A stretch of 29,936 nt of DNA from Poronia punctata. Taxonomy: Eukaryota > Ascomycota > Sordariomycetes > Xylariales > Xylariaceae. The stretch is from assembly GCA_022579005.1 (NCBI GenBank), contig MU401798.1, positions 1-29,936 of the forward strand, given 5' to 3'. This document shows, piece after piece, positions 10,190 to 19,317 of the stretch (positions are counted from its first letter, which is position 1; the number at the start of each line of letters is the position of its first letter). A program made the position numbers and the translations under genes. A model generated the notes under the pieces. The model worked only from the letters and a program-made list of their open reading frames with translations, was not told the origin of the DNA and did no database searches.

Positions 10190-13100
10190 TTACATGACGG
10201 CCTGTAAGTTCAGAGTTAGATATGACCAAGACTGGAAGCAACGACAAGAAGCAACAACGATCAGTAATAAGGGGGGCTAATAAGGGGGGCGTGGGTGTGT
10301 GTGTGTGTGGAGCGGACCCAAAGAGTGTTGAAATTACTTACGCAGTCATCATCCTGCTTCCCTTGCGGGATTCCCATCTGTTCAAAAGTAGCTGGGCCTG
10401 CCTTGGTAGGTTTGGATGGTGCCGAAGTAGTCGAGGCTGGTGTGCTCGGTGCTGGGCTCGGACGTGCTTGAGCTGGCGGCGGCGCGCTGGAACGCCCACC
10501 TTGTTCGTATGGAGGCATCCCGGAAACTGGCCGAGCACCGTTCCCCGGCCTTGGGCCTCCTTGTGGCAGGGCCCCACTAGGAGGAGGCGGGCCGCCGCGC
10601 GGTCCGAGTGCGCCGCTCATAGCAGGCGATCCACTAGGCGAGGAGCCAGCCGCCGACATGCGCGAGCCCGGGGTGTGAGGGGATGCATAGGAATCCCTAT
10701 TGAAATAGCCCGATTGAGAGGGTAACGGCCCGCCCCGCCCGGCGTTCGGGGCCATCTTTGTCAGCCGATTCGGGCCAGGATGCGCCGGAAGGCCGCCAGG
10801 GCGGTCATACTGACCGGGAAGCGGCCGTTGGTTATGATCGGCCCCCTGAGGACGGAGGTCTGACGGGCGAGACGATGGACTCGGCTGTCGATAACCGCTG
10901 GCAACCTGCGACTGCCATCCCGCCGACAACGGACGACCGTGGTTGGGATCCATGCCAGCAGGTGGGACGGGCAGCTGCCCTCCCGAGTGTGCACGCATAC
11001 CACCAGGGCCACCAGGGCCACCGCTGGGGCCACCTTGCGGCTGGGTGCGGATGCCGAACGCGCTTCCTGGACGGTCAGCACTGGGGCCAGTCGACGTCCT
11101 CATACCCGGCTTGTAATATGGGGCCAACTGGGGCTTGGACACCGTCATATCATCCTCGGGGTACGGTGCGACAGACCTCGGCCTGTTAGGGTTGAGAGGT
11201 GGTGGTCCGTCGTCTTCCGGATATGGCACCGTAGATTGTGTCCGGTCGGGAAGGTTCACAGTAAAGGCAGGCGATCTGCCGTTATTCGCGCCGGGCCCAG
11301 GCTGAGACGGGTCGGAGTATTCTCCATGTCCGAAGTCTTGCGATCGGGGCGAGGGTTGAGGAGATACCCTCGGTGACGCCTGAGTTTCCGGCAAGGTGGG
11401 CAGGGCATTGTTCGTCTGCTTGAAGCGCTCTGGCCTTTGTCCCCTCTGTGAGCCATGTTTCGACTTGATCCTCGTCAATGTCGCCGTCTCGTGGTCCGCC
11501 TTGGAGAGTGGCCTGGCTTCCGATAGGCCTTCTAACCTTCCCACCGCGTCCTTATTCCCGTGCTCCGCGGCGAGTTCGTACCATCTACGTGCTTCTCTTA
11601 TGTCCTTCTCCACCGCTATACCGATCTCGTAGTAATAGCCCATCGCAAACTCGCCAGTTGCTAGTTTTGTTCTAGCCGCCATCTGGGCATACTTGAACGC
11701 AAGCTGTTCGTTCTTAGCGAAACTTCCTTCGTAGCCGAACAAGAACCACCGGCTGACACCTAAACATGCTTCGGGCTGGCCCTGGCGGGCGGCAAGTCCG
11801 TAGTAATGCAACGAGTGGGCCGGCATGAATTCGCACCCGAGTTGGCATAGCTCGTATGCCTGGCCCATCTTGAGTTGCGCCTTGGCAAAGCCTAGGTAGG
11901 CAGCCTTTTCGATATATTGTCGAGCAACAGCCAGGTCGTATGACAATATGCCGTCGGGCACAACCACATCCGGCAGGTCCCTGGCGATCAACATACCGTA
12001 GACGAAGGCTCCTTGGGGAGCATCCTCGTCGGCTGTGTCGGCGGCCTGGTGGATGAGGTCGAGACCCCTAGCGACATCTTTGGGCATACCCCGCTGACCC
12101 AGTAGGTTGACCATGCCCAAACGATACGCTGCGGCCGAGTCTTTGAGCGCGAGGCCCGCATGGTAGTATTGCAAAGCTTTATCCATGTCGTTGGAGCCCT
12201 CGTAGAGCATGCCGATGCGATAATTGGCGCGGCCCCAACCCTGCTGCGCAGACCGCACGTAGCCACTGAAGGCCTCTTTCTTGTCTTGCCGCCGCCCAAA
12301 CTTCCCGAATTCGAGCCATTTGCTCCGTATGAACAGAGCTTCAGGGTGACCCTGGTCGGCCAGATGGGTAATAATCTGGATAGCGTCGAGTCGTAGTTCG
12401 TGTTCGATTTTAGGCGTGATTGGCCGGGCAGGAAGTTCTCGATCGTTGGCATTTCGGCCGGCTTCGGCTTCGCGCATCGCAGCCTCGGCGGCTATCTCGA
12501 CGTAGGACAGCACGTCGCGAGCCCAACATATTTGCATATCGGGGTCGTTGGAATGCAGCACATGAAGCCGGCTGGTGGCAAGCACTGTCTCCTTTTCTTC
12601 ATCACTGGGAGGGATGTGTTCGCCCGTCACTCTGGGGAAGGGCGAAAAGGATGGGAGGTCGTTCATGTCTTGGCCTTTCTTCGGAATTTGTGTCTTGTTA
12701 TCACGGTCACTGAAAGGACTGAAGCTAGAGGCGGGGCTATAATCTATAGGTCTTTGTTTGTCTGTCTGGTATTGCCGCCCGTAGTTTCCGACCTGGGTGT
12801 TAATGACGTTGGAGAGCGACGGTTCGCGGTTATGGCGGGCCCCGGTCTGGGCCGAGTGGGCAGTTGGGTTTCTGTGACCGACCTCCGTTGCTTCGAGTTC
12901 CAGTCGTTGTAGGCCCTGTTGCATGTTCTCAGGAACCTCTGGCATAACCCTATTCTTGTTTGTTAGCCGGGCGCAAGACTAGGAAGAGGTCCACTGCCTT
13001 AGGCTGCGATACCGCCCGCCTCCGGGGGGGGGAGGTGAATACGCCTCGACGATTTGAAATACTCCGACACGAACGAGAAGAATGGACATAAAAGGAGAAA

Positions 13101-15049
13101 AAGGAGAGACTATCAGGATGTCGTAGCATCACAAATCAAGGCAGGAACGTACCTCTGTGGTAGCGGGGCTAGGACCTCGGGCATGAGAAAGTCGTCCACG
13201 CCGCCAGGGTAAAAGGTGGCTCCGAATTGAGGCATGTCTAGTAGAAAATCGTCGACCTGCGATGCACCTGCATAGGTTGCAAAACAGTATGTCAGCCAAA
13301 GAAATGAACAAAGATACCTTCTGATCTAGGTACAACAGCTGCAAGACCCAATATAGATCGGCTTATAGTTCGCCGTATTGTGCCCTCTGCACGATAGAGT
13401 GGCAGATTTGTAAGTATATATCTTGTAGTATCCAGGTAATCCCCTAACCTAGGTAGGTAGGTAGTCTGATACCTCCTGACCCAAGTTAACTGCCTAGGAC
13501 TTCTTCCCCTGGGATGACCGCCCGCCGGCAAGCGCAAATGCGAATTGGGAGGGGAATTTATTAATAGGGACGAGGCGGGGCGGGTTTGGGCTTCGCGCGG
13601 GGAGAGGGTCGCTCTTAGTTCCTCTAGGTCTCCCTCCGTCCGTCTAGTCTCACTCTCGCTATAGACACTGTGTGGGTGGGCACGTAGTGCTTGCGGTTTG
13701 GCTTATTGGAAAGCAGTGAGCACACCAGGTAAATTCGCAAGATATAGGTAGTGGCGGTTGTGACGAAAGATAATGGCCGTCTCAAATTTAGCTCGATTAA
13801 TGGGATAGTGTGGCTTTGATCGTGCAGGTATTCTTTGTGAGCGCGGGGGTGGGGATCCCTTCTGTCACGCTCTCAACTCGACCAACCGAGTGAGTGGTCT
13901 ATTACCTCCAAGTCCAACAGAGCTCCAAAAGAAACCCACCACTTTTCTTTGGTGGTCAACGATTAATGCCGGCGAAGTCCAATTGTATCTGGGCGCGCCT
14001 CTGTGTCTCGCGTGCGATTTCGATAGTTAAGGAAGCATGAGAATGTCTGGCGGAATTTTGGACTTGTCGCATTCGATAATCCGCATAGACTAAATACAGC
14101 GCTCTGGCACCTACACCCCTGGGCCCTACCTGGGTGCGATAAGCCCGGGTGCCCGGGTGGGCAGTGCAAGGCAAAAGGCACAGTAGCGGGTCATAGTGAA
14201 TAGACCCATGTAGGTACCTCTTACATACTCGTACCTACTTGATCAAGGTACGAGTAGTACTTAGAACCCGGCTAAGTTGTAAATACGTGTAAGTTGGTCA
14301 ATAAGCCGTTTTTCTTAGGATGTGGGCGTACGGACGGCATGGGTTGACTTCCATTATTAGCGTATCCGTTGTACCGCTAATACACGTAGAAAGGTAGACT
14401 ACCTGGACTACGAGTGAGTAGGATGGCGTAGTTCGTAAGCGGAGCGCATCCGGCCTTGGTAGTTCGTTTATAGATTTCTTCGTGGGTGCCTTGTTGGAGT
14501 AGGATACGCGGGTAACAATCAATCTAGCACAAGCCAGAGCACGAGCTTCTTGTTGCCCGTCAAACCTCGGCGGCTGGTGCGATATTGGAAACACATTTGT
14601 CTCAATGGAATGAGCAGACGTTGCTTGCTGATGTCTGGTTTTGCCAGGCTACTAGTCTAACCTAGTATTCAATCACCAGCGAATCTGACGCCTAGAGGGC
14701 CAGACCAAGGGTGTCATGAGAGGACTGTACGTGGAGGGCTTGTCCTTTAACTCGCTGATGGACATCTCGTGGGCGTCCTCCTCCGACCAGTAACCTCAGT
14801 CTCCTATGGCTGTTGGGGCTCAGGTATGTATTGTGCGAGAGGCGTTGGTCTGTAGTAGGAACCAAAATACCTTTCGCTGCCCCATTTGCAAGGGACAGAG
14901 ACGGACGAAAGGAGAGTCGAAGTTGTCCGCTTACCACCTCCAATTTCGAGGGCCAAGGGCGAACATATTTGCACGAAGAGAATAAATAAATAAGTACGAC
15001 ACTTACCTGAAGCAACAGCGGCGCTGGGTATATCCGTTCTTGTCTCCAT
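10190..15049 (-). CDS. skt5: Chitin synthase regulator (Skt5/Chs4/Csr family), Sel1 repeats and C-terminal CaaX box, 925 aa, four exons
   Basis: The family activates and localises class IV (Chs3-type) chitin synthase at growth and septation sites. Exons on the minus strand: 15007-15049, 13153-13267, 10342-12949, 10190-10201, total 2,778 nt. Introns: 13268-15006 (1,739 nt, GTAAGT, branch GCTGAC), 12950-13152 (203 nt, GTACGT, branch GCTAAC) and 10202-10341 (140 nt, GTAAGT, CTTACAG). Sel1/TPR-like repeats occupy about residues 240-520 (for example ANYRIGMLYEGSNDMDKA and RRWYELAAEHGNKDAVGRL). A Pro/Gly/Ser-rich disordered tail follows. The last exon is only GCC GTC ATG TAA, so the protein ends Cys-Ala-Val-Met, a farnesylation-type CaaX box as in Skt5/Chs4. 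Exon 1 starts at the first ATG after an in-frame stop near 15133. The large exon and CaaX end are secure. The exon 1 link over a long intron is inferred from frame, donor and branch site; a shorter protein starting at ATG 13235 or 12945 is possible. Confidence 0.88.
13268..15006 (-). other. Predicted 1.74-kb first intron of the chitin synthase regulator gene
   Basis: This is very long for an ascomycete intron; the others here are 51-203 nt. It has a strong GTAAGT donor and a GCTGAC branch site about 22 nt before the CAG acceptor. Open frames inside (13292-13537, 13956-14181, 14298-14594, 14692-15015) have no recognisable domain. It contains a CCACCA/TGGTGG hairpin at 13936-13955, a TACTCGTA/TACGAGTA pair at 14226-14256, and a GC-rich patch at about 14113-14160. 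It may also act as promoter for a shorter transcript starting near 13270. Confidence 0.5.
14226..14256. repeat. Facing TACTCGTA and TACGAGTA octamers
   Basis: TACTCGTA at 14226-14233 and its reverse complement at 14249-14256 form a short inverted repeat with a 15-base spacer. It belongs to the dispersed octamer family described in the findings. Confidence 0.6.
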
Positions 15050-15299
15050 TACGCTGGTAATACCTCTTCGGCTCTGTTTGTTCGGCGATGCTTGTTCTAT
15101 TGCTGGGACACAGGACGCTGGTAGTCAAATAGGCGGGAAGTGGTTTGGTTTGTTGCTTGAGCGGCGAGGGCTTGCCAGTTGTAAAACCGTTCGATCCAGT
15201 AAGGGTTGTGAATTGCAGATATTGGACAAATAGCGGTGTTGGGTATTCACATCCTCACCAGTAATTTGCTACATTGCAAGTATCGAGAACGATAACGGG

Positions 15300-15327
15300 A
15301 AACTGCAAACTGCAAACTGCAAACTGC
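15300..15327. repeat. Tandem repeat, four perfect copies of AAACTGC
   Basis: Four exact 7-bp copies run from 15300 to 15327, about 250 bp upstream of the predicted start of the chitin synthase regulator gene. No function is indicated by the sequence. Confidence 0.9.
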
Positions 15328-16003
15328 CGGGCTAGCAAAGGTAATTTGTAACTTAAATAGGTCTACCGAAATCGCTGTTCGACAAAGGCAAAGTAAACCA
15401 AAATCAACAGAGGGCATGAGAGAAGACCAGGGAAGGCGAGTCCAAACAACCCTCTTGCCCTTGGTATACCTACTACCTCAGACAATTTATACCCAGTGCT
15501 TAACCAGTTGCCCTCAATAAACCAATGGAAGGATTGGGCCGGCCCGATTTCTTTCATTCCCCGTCTCTCACCTACTCGTAGGTTAAACTAGACTATCCAG
15601 ATCTGAGAGCCATCCCGTAGCATACCAGCACTATTACTTCTTCCATCTAGGTAGTACTCACATATGACAGGGACCTGGAACATCGTCAGCTGCCAATGGC
15701 AGAGCAGAAGCGCAGCAAACAAAATTAGTAGCAACTAGACGGACTACAATCCTCCAGACTACCCTAGCCGAAACCTCTGAAGCAGCCCAAGCCCCATGAC
15801 ATTCAGAACATTCCTCCGGCTAAAGACATGGATTTGGGATTGCCGCTGCCCTTAAGAAGAGCCTAGCAACACTGCATTACTTTTAGTACTTCTGAAGGCC
15901 TATATTCCCCAGATGGAATGGTTGAGGCCTGCAAAGGCGGTTAAGCTGAAGTATAGAATGAGCGTAGAGTAGGGACATGTACGTTGGAATTCAGCTATAG
16001 CCC

Positions 16004-16024
16004 CATCCCTCATCCCTCATCCCT
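16004..16024. repeat. Tandem repeat, three perfect copies of CATCCCT
   Basis: Three exact 7-bp copies occupy 16004-16024 in non-coding DNA. Function is unknown. Confidence 0.9.
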
Positions 16025-16445
16025 CACATGGAGTTTCTATTTTCGTCTCCCTACTTTTTAAGCCCGGACACCTTCAAACACATGGGGTGTACTACGTCTC
16101 TTTTGCGGATCTGTGAGGGCTTAACTACCTTAGGTAGTGGAGAAACGTAAAGAGGTATGCAGCATTGGCTTTGTTCCTTTGGCATCAGAAACATAACATT
16201 CCGTATACGTGGTCTTGCAAGACTGGCTTATCAAATTGAGGAAACCGGGCTACTGGCCAAGACAACCAAGGTCGACATTCTATAATCCGACCTAGGCAGC
16301 CAGGCCATGTCAGGTAATAGGTGTCAGTTGGGATTTTGATGATGCGTAACTTTATTTAGTCTGTGTTGTAGGGCGGCCAACAGAATTGGTGGGTAATACG
16401 AGTACCTGTTCCAAGTGTATAGACGGGATCGGAGCTGCCATTCCT

Positions 16446-16479
16446 GTGGTGGGCCACTCCGTTGGCTGGAGTCCACCAC
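16446..16479. repeat. GC-rich inverted repeat (hairpin) with 7+5 bp stem
   Basis: GTGGTGG (16446-16452) pairs with CCACCAC (16473-16479), and ACTCC (16456-16460) pairs with GGAGT (16468-16472). A three-base bulge (GCC) and a seven-base loop separate the arms. The stem is 12 bp in total. It is far from any stop codon, so a terminator role is not indicated. Confidence 0.75.
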
Positions 16480-17252
16480 TATACGGGGGGACGTCCCCGA
16501 CGGTCGTTTAGTGACACTGGAAACCAAGACCGAGCCTTTAACACGTGTGATGACTCGTGGTCATCTGTGTTTTGGTCCTCCATAGCGACAATACTACTCA
16601 AGCTTGATAATTCAGTATTTATGTACAGTTGGTCGCCATGTGACTAGGTCTAGCAGTAGCAGAAGCTTTATCAAAATCATTTTAGATGCCCCTTGATTTT
16701 AACATCGAAAAAAGCTTTGCTCTCATTGTCTGTGTAAAGACTGAGTGAGGCAAAGGTACGTGTATATGTAAGTATCTTTCCAGTACGGGAACCTACATTA
16801 GGTACCATAGTGCAAGCATCTGGAGGTACCAAAGACCTACAACTATGTACCTGATGGCCAAAGTTTTAGACTCATTGGCGGGGCCTACCAATGATGACCT
16901 AAGATTAGGTAACAAGCCCGGCAACTCAGACGCCAAGCTCCAGCTTGTCCGCTTGTCTTTCGTCAGCCTTTCAGCCTGCTGTTGCTTGCCGTGGCTTGCC
17001 AAACCAACGTCTGTATCAACCAATCCACCACAATTCATCCCACCTCGCGGATCTGATCAACACGGCCAGGATACGAAATCTCGCAACGAAGAACAGAGAA
17101 GTGAAGTCAAGAAAGAGACATCTGAAGTTAGGGGATATACCATAATACCGATTCCGGAGTCACTCCTATCACCACCGACATTAGCATCCTCGTCATCATC
17201 ACCAGCATCTGGACAGCACCCCAAACCGCCTCCGCTCCCAGAGCCTGCCACT

Positions 17253-18203
17253 ATGGCTGAACGCACACTCCAGCAGATTCTGTCGCAATTGAAGTCCCAT
17301 CCCAATGCGCCCTACAACGAGGCAGCCAAGCTGCTCTCCAAAGCGAAAATCAGTCTGCTGCAGCTCAAGGCCGTAACGCCGTCTTCGTCCACACCAGCTT
17401 CACATGTCTCCCTGGCAAGAGAAGTATATGAGGCCGGCGCCCTGTTTAGCATCCGAGCCAAGAACCCCGAGGCCTTTACGCGCTATGTGTCGCAGCTGCA
17501 GCCCTTCTACGAGCTCGCCGACGAGACGGGGACTGCCAACACCAATAATAACGAGAACCGAAACAAAGTCACAGGCCTATATCTACTCCTCCTGTTAACA
17601 CAGGGCCGTTATGCTGAATTTCATTCCGAGCTCGAAGCCTTGAGCACACGTGCACCCGGGGGCGAAGGGATCGAACACGATCGGTATCTCGGATACCCGA
17701 TCAAGCTGGAGCGGTGGTTGATGGAGGGTAGCTACGACCGGGTGTGGAAAGCTATGAAGAGCCGGGAGGTACCGAGCCCGGAGTATGGTGTATTTTCCGA
17801 GGTAAGCCGCCCTTGTTCCCTTAAACACGCATATAAAGAACGATCCTATCCTCACGTCTGTTCCGCATCACAATGGTACATGTCCGGCGACCGTGAGTTC
17901 ACGCTAACCTTTTATCCGTGGATATCGCAGATTCTTACCTCCCAGATCCGGTCCGAGATTGCCTCGAGCAGCGAGCGTGCCTACCCTTCGCTACCACTTA
18001 GTAGTACTAAGTCCCTTCTATTCCTCGATTCCGAAGGTGCAGTCATCGAATTCGCACGGCAGAGGGGGTGGGTTATTCGCGATGGCCACATCTACTTTCC
18101 GGCCTCCGAAGGTGCCGAAGACGGAAGCGATACAAACGACATCAGCCAGATGGTCATCGAAAACGCACTCGGCTATGCGCGGGAGCTGGAGACTATTGTC
18201 TGA
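17253..18203 (+). CDS. rpn12: 26S proteasome regulatory subunit Rpn12 (PSMD8), 273 aa, two exons
   Basis: Rpn12 is a PCI-domain subunit of the 19S lid and joins last to complete lid assembly. Exons: 17253-17801 and 17931-18203; intron 17802-17930 (129 nt, GTAAGC donor, GCTAAC branch at about 17903, CAG acceptor). The spliced length of 273 aa matches the family (yeast about 274). Conserved blocks include LLLLLTQGRYAEFHSELEAL, YPIKLERWLMEGSYDRVW (nearly identical to the yeast core), then after splicing ILTSQIRSEIA, YPSLPLSSTKSLLF and the ending ARELETIV. Start: ATG 17253 opens MAERTLQQIL, fitting the family N-terminus. The frame stays open upstream to 16845, but that part is low-complexity and is not included. 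The intron is a multiple of three without an in-frame stop, so retention would insert 43 residues. Confidence 0.95.
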   Translation: MAERTLQQILSQLKSHPNAPYNEAAKLLSKAKISLLQLKAVTPSSSTPASHVSLAREVYEAGALFSIRAKNPEAFTRYVSQLQPFYELADETGTANTNNNENRNKVTGLYLLLLLTQGRYAEFHSELEALSTRAPGGEGIEHDRYLGYPIKLERWLMEGSYDRVWKAMKSREVPSPEYGVFSEVSRPCSLKHAYKERSYPHVCSASQWYMSGDREFTLTFYPWISQILTSQIRSEIASSSERAYPSLPLSSTKSLLFLDSEGAVIEFARQRGWVIRDGHIYFPASEGAEDGSDTNDISQMVIENALGYARELETIV

Positions 18204-19317
18204 ATTATGTTAACCCAACTCGCGTAATGCCGCCGCAAAATGTTATCATCATTCTTCCATGAGCACGTATAGGAATAATAGATTCGAGGGTGGTGGACGA
18301 CTGATGAACGCCGGGGGGTGGTAATTCTCAACCAAGAAGCGGTAAGGGTCTATCCGGGGACTAGCTGGATGATTTACCCTCCATGCTAAGCGATTCTTGA
18401 GAGGGTATAGACAGCATCATTGCTCACGACTAGGCGGGTAGAGTCATTTCAGACTCACAAAGAACGCAGTGCACTTATACCGAATAGAACAAACTTCTAC
18501 AGAATGAAACCATTATCTGCCCTGTGTTTTGTCGGTTCTCACCCTCGGCATCTTTGGGACCGACCATTCCGTAGTAGATACGTGCCCCATGCTGCCACCC
18601 ACATAGATTCGGGCTTGATTTTTCCACATGGGGACCGGCATGACTAGAATTCACAATATAACGTGATGGGGTGCGAGCCGGAAAGAAAACTAAACAGGGG
18701 AGAGCCGATAGAGGGCACAGTATGCTTTGATATGCAAAAGGCGGCTCACTACGTATACTATAACCTTCCCATCCTGCTCCCCCAACTCACAATACAGATA
18801 TGGATATCTATATGGGTGAAGTTCAGCAGAAGATACGTGGACAGCGGCAACTGTCGAACCGTAACTCTTTAAGAACAGAAACCCTCCGAAGCAAAGTCAG
18901 ATCCCACCCCCAAATACAGAACCTAAAGTAGGCCACGTATTCAGGGTTAGCGGCGAAGCGAGTGTACCTCCGTAGCAAAGAGAAGCAGGTAGGTAAGAAG
19001 GGCCAAGTCGATGACCATTTAACAGGGCCCCTCCTGGACCCAGTAACAGCATGTAACAGCACGTAAGTCGCTTGTTAGTCTAAAAATTAGAAATAGGAAC
19101 GGTATATTTCGCCAGCAGTTTAACAGAATATTCATTATACCTTAACATGAGTCGGGGCTGAGCCAAAGTCTTCTATCTTCCAGCGACTTTGTGGTCTCCT
19201 CTCGTTTTAATCTTCTACTTTTATTGTGGCCGACCTTGTCATCTCGCTTTCCACATAACCATGCAACGTCGTTCAGATCCTTTACAGGGTAAAGGGGGCT
19301 AGGGAAACACCCCCACT
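18204..19317. other. Convergent 3' region between rpn12 and the alpha-COP gene
   Basis: About 1.1 kb lies between two convergent stop codons and presumably contains both 3' UTRs. Small open frames (18420-18647, 18663-18872, 18823-19062) show no domain or coding character. I found no RNA gene. Confidence 0.6.

Larger units (their letters stand above)
15050..17252. other. Divergent upstream region of the chitin synthase regulator (-) and rpn12 (+)
   Basis: This 2.2-kb stretch has no supportable protein gene; open frames at 15363-15557 (-), 16324-16527 (-) and 16462-16647 (+) lack recognisable features. It holds two short tandem repeats (15300-15327 and 16004-16024), a stable hairpin (16446-16479) and TACTCGTA-family octamers at 15573-15580 and 16397-16404. 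From 16845 to 17252 the rpn12 frame is open but looks like leader sequence. Confidence 0.6.

Noticed and set aside
12943..12945. ATG 12945 as the start of the chitin synthase regulator
   Set aside because: A branch site and TAG acceptor lie immediately upstream, and upstream exons join in frame with coding-like sequence; kept only as a fallback start.
13956..14181. Pair of 72-aa minus-strand frames within the long intron
   Set aside because: No recognisable motif and mutually overlapping in different frames.
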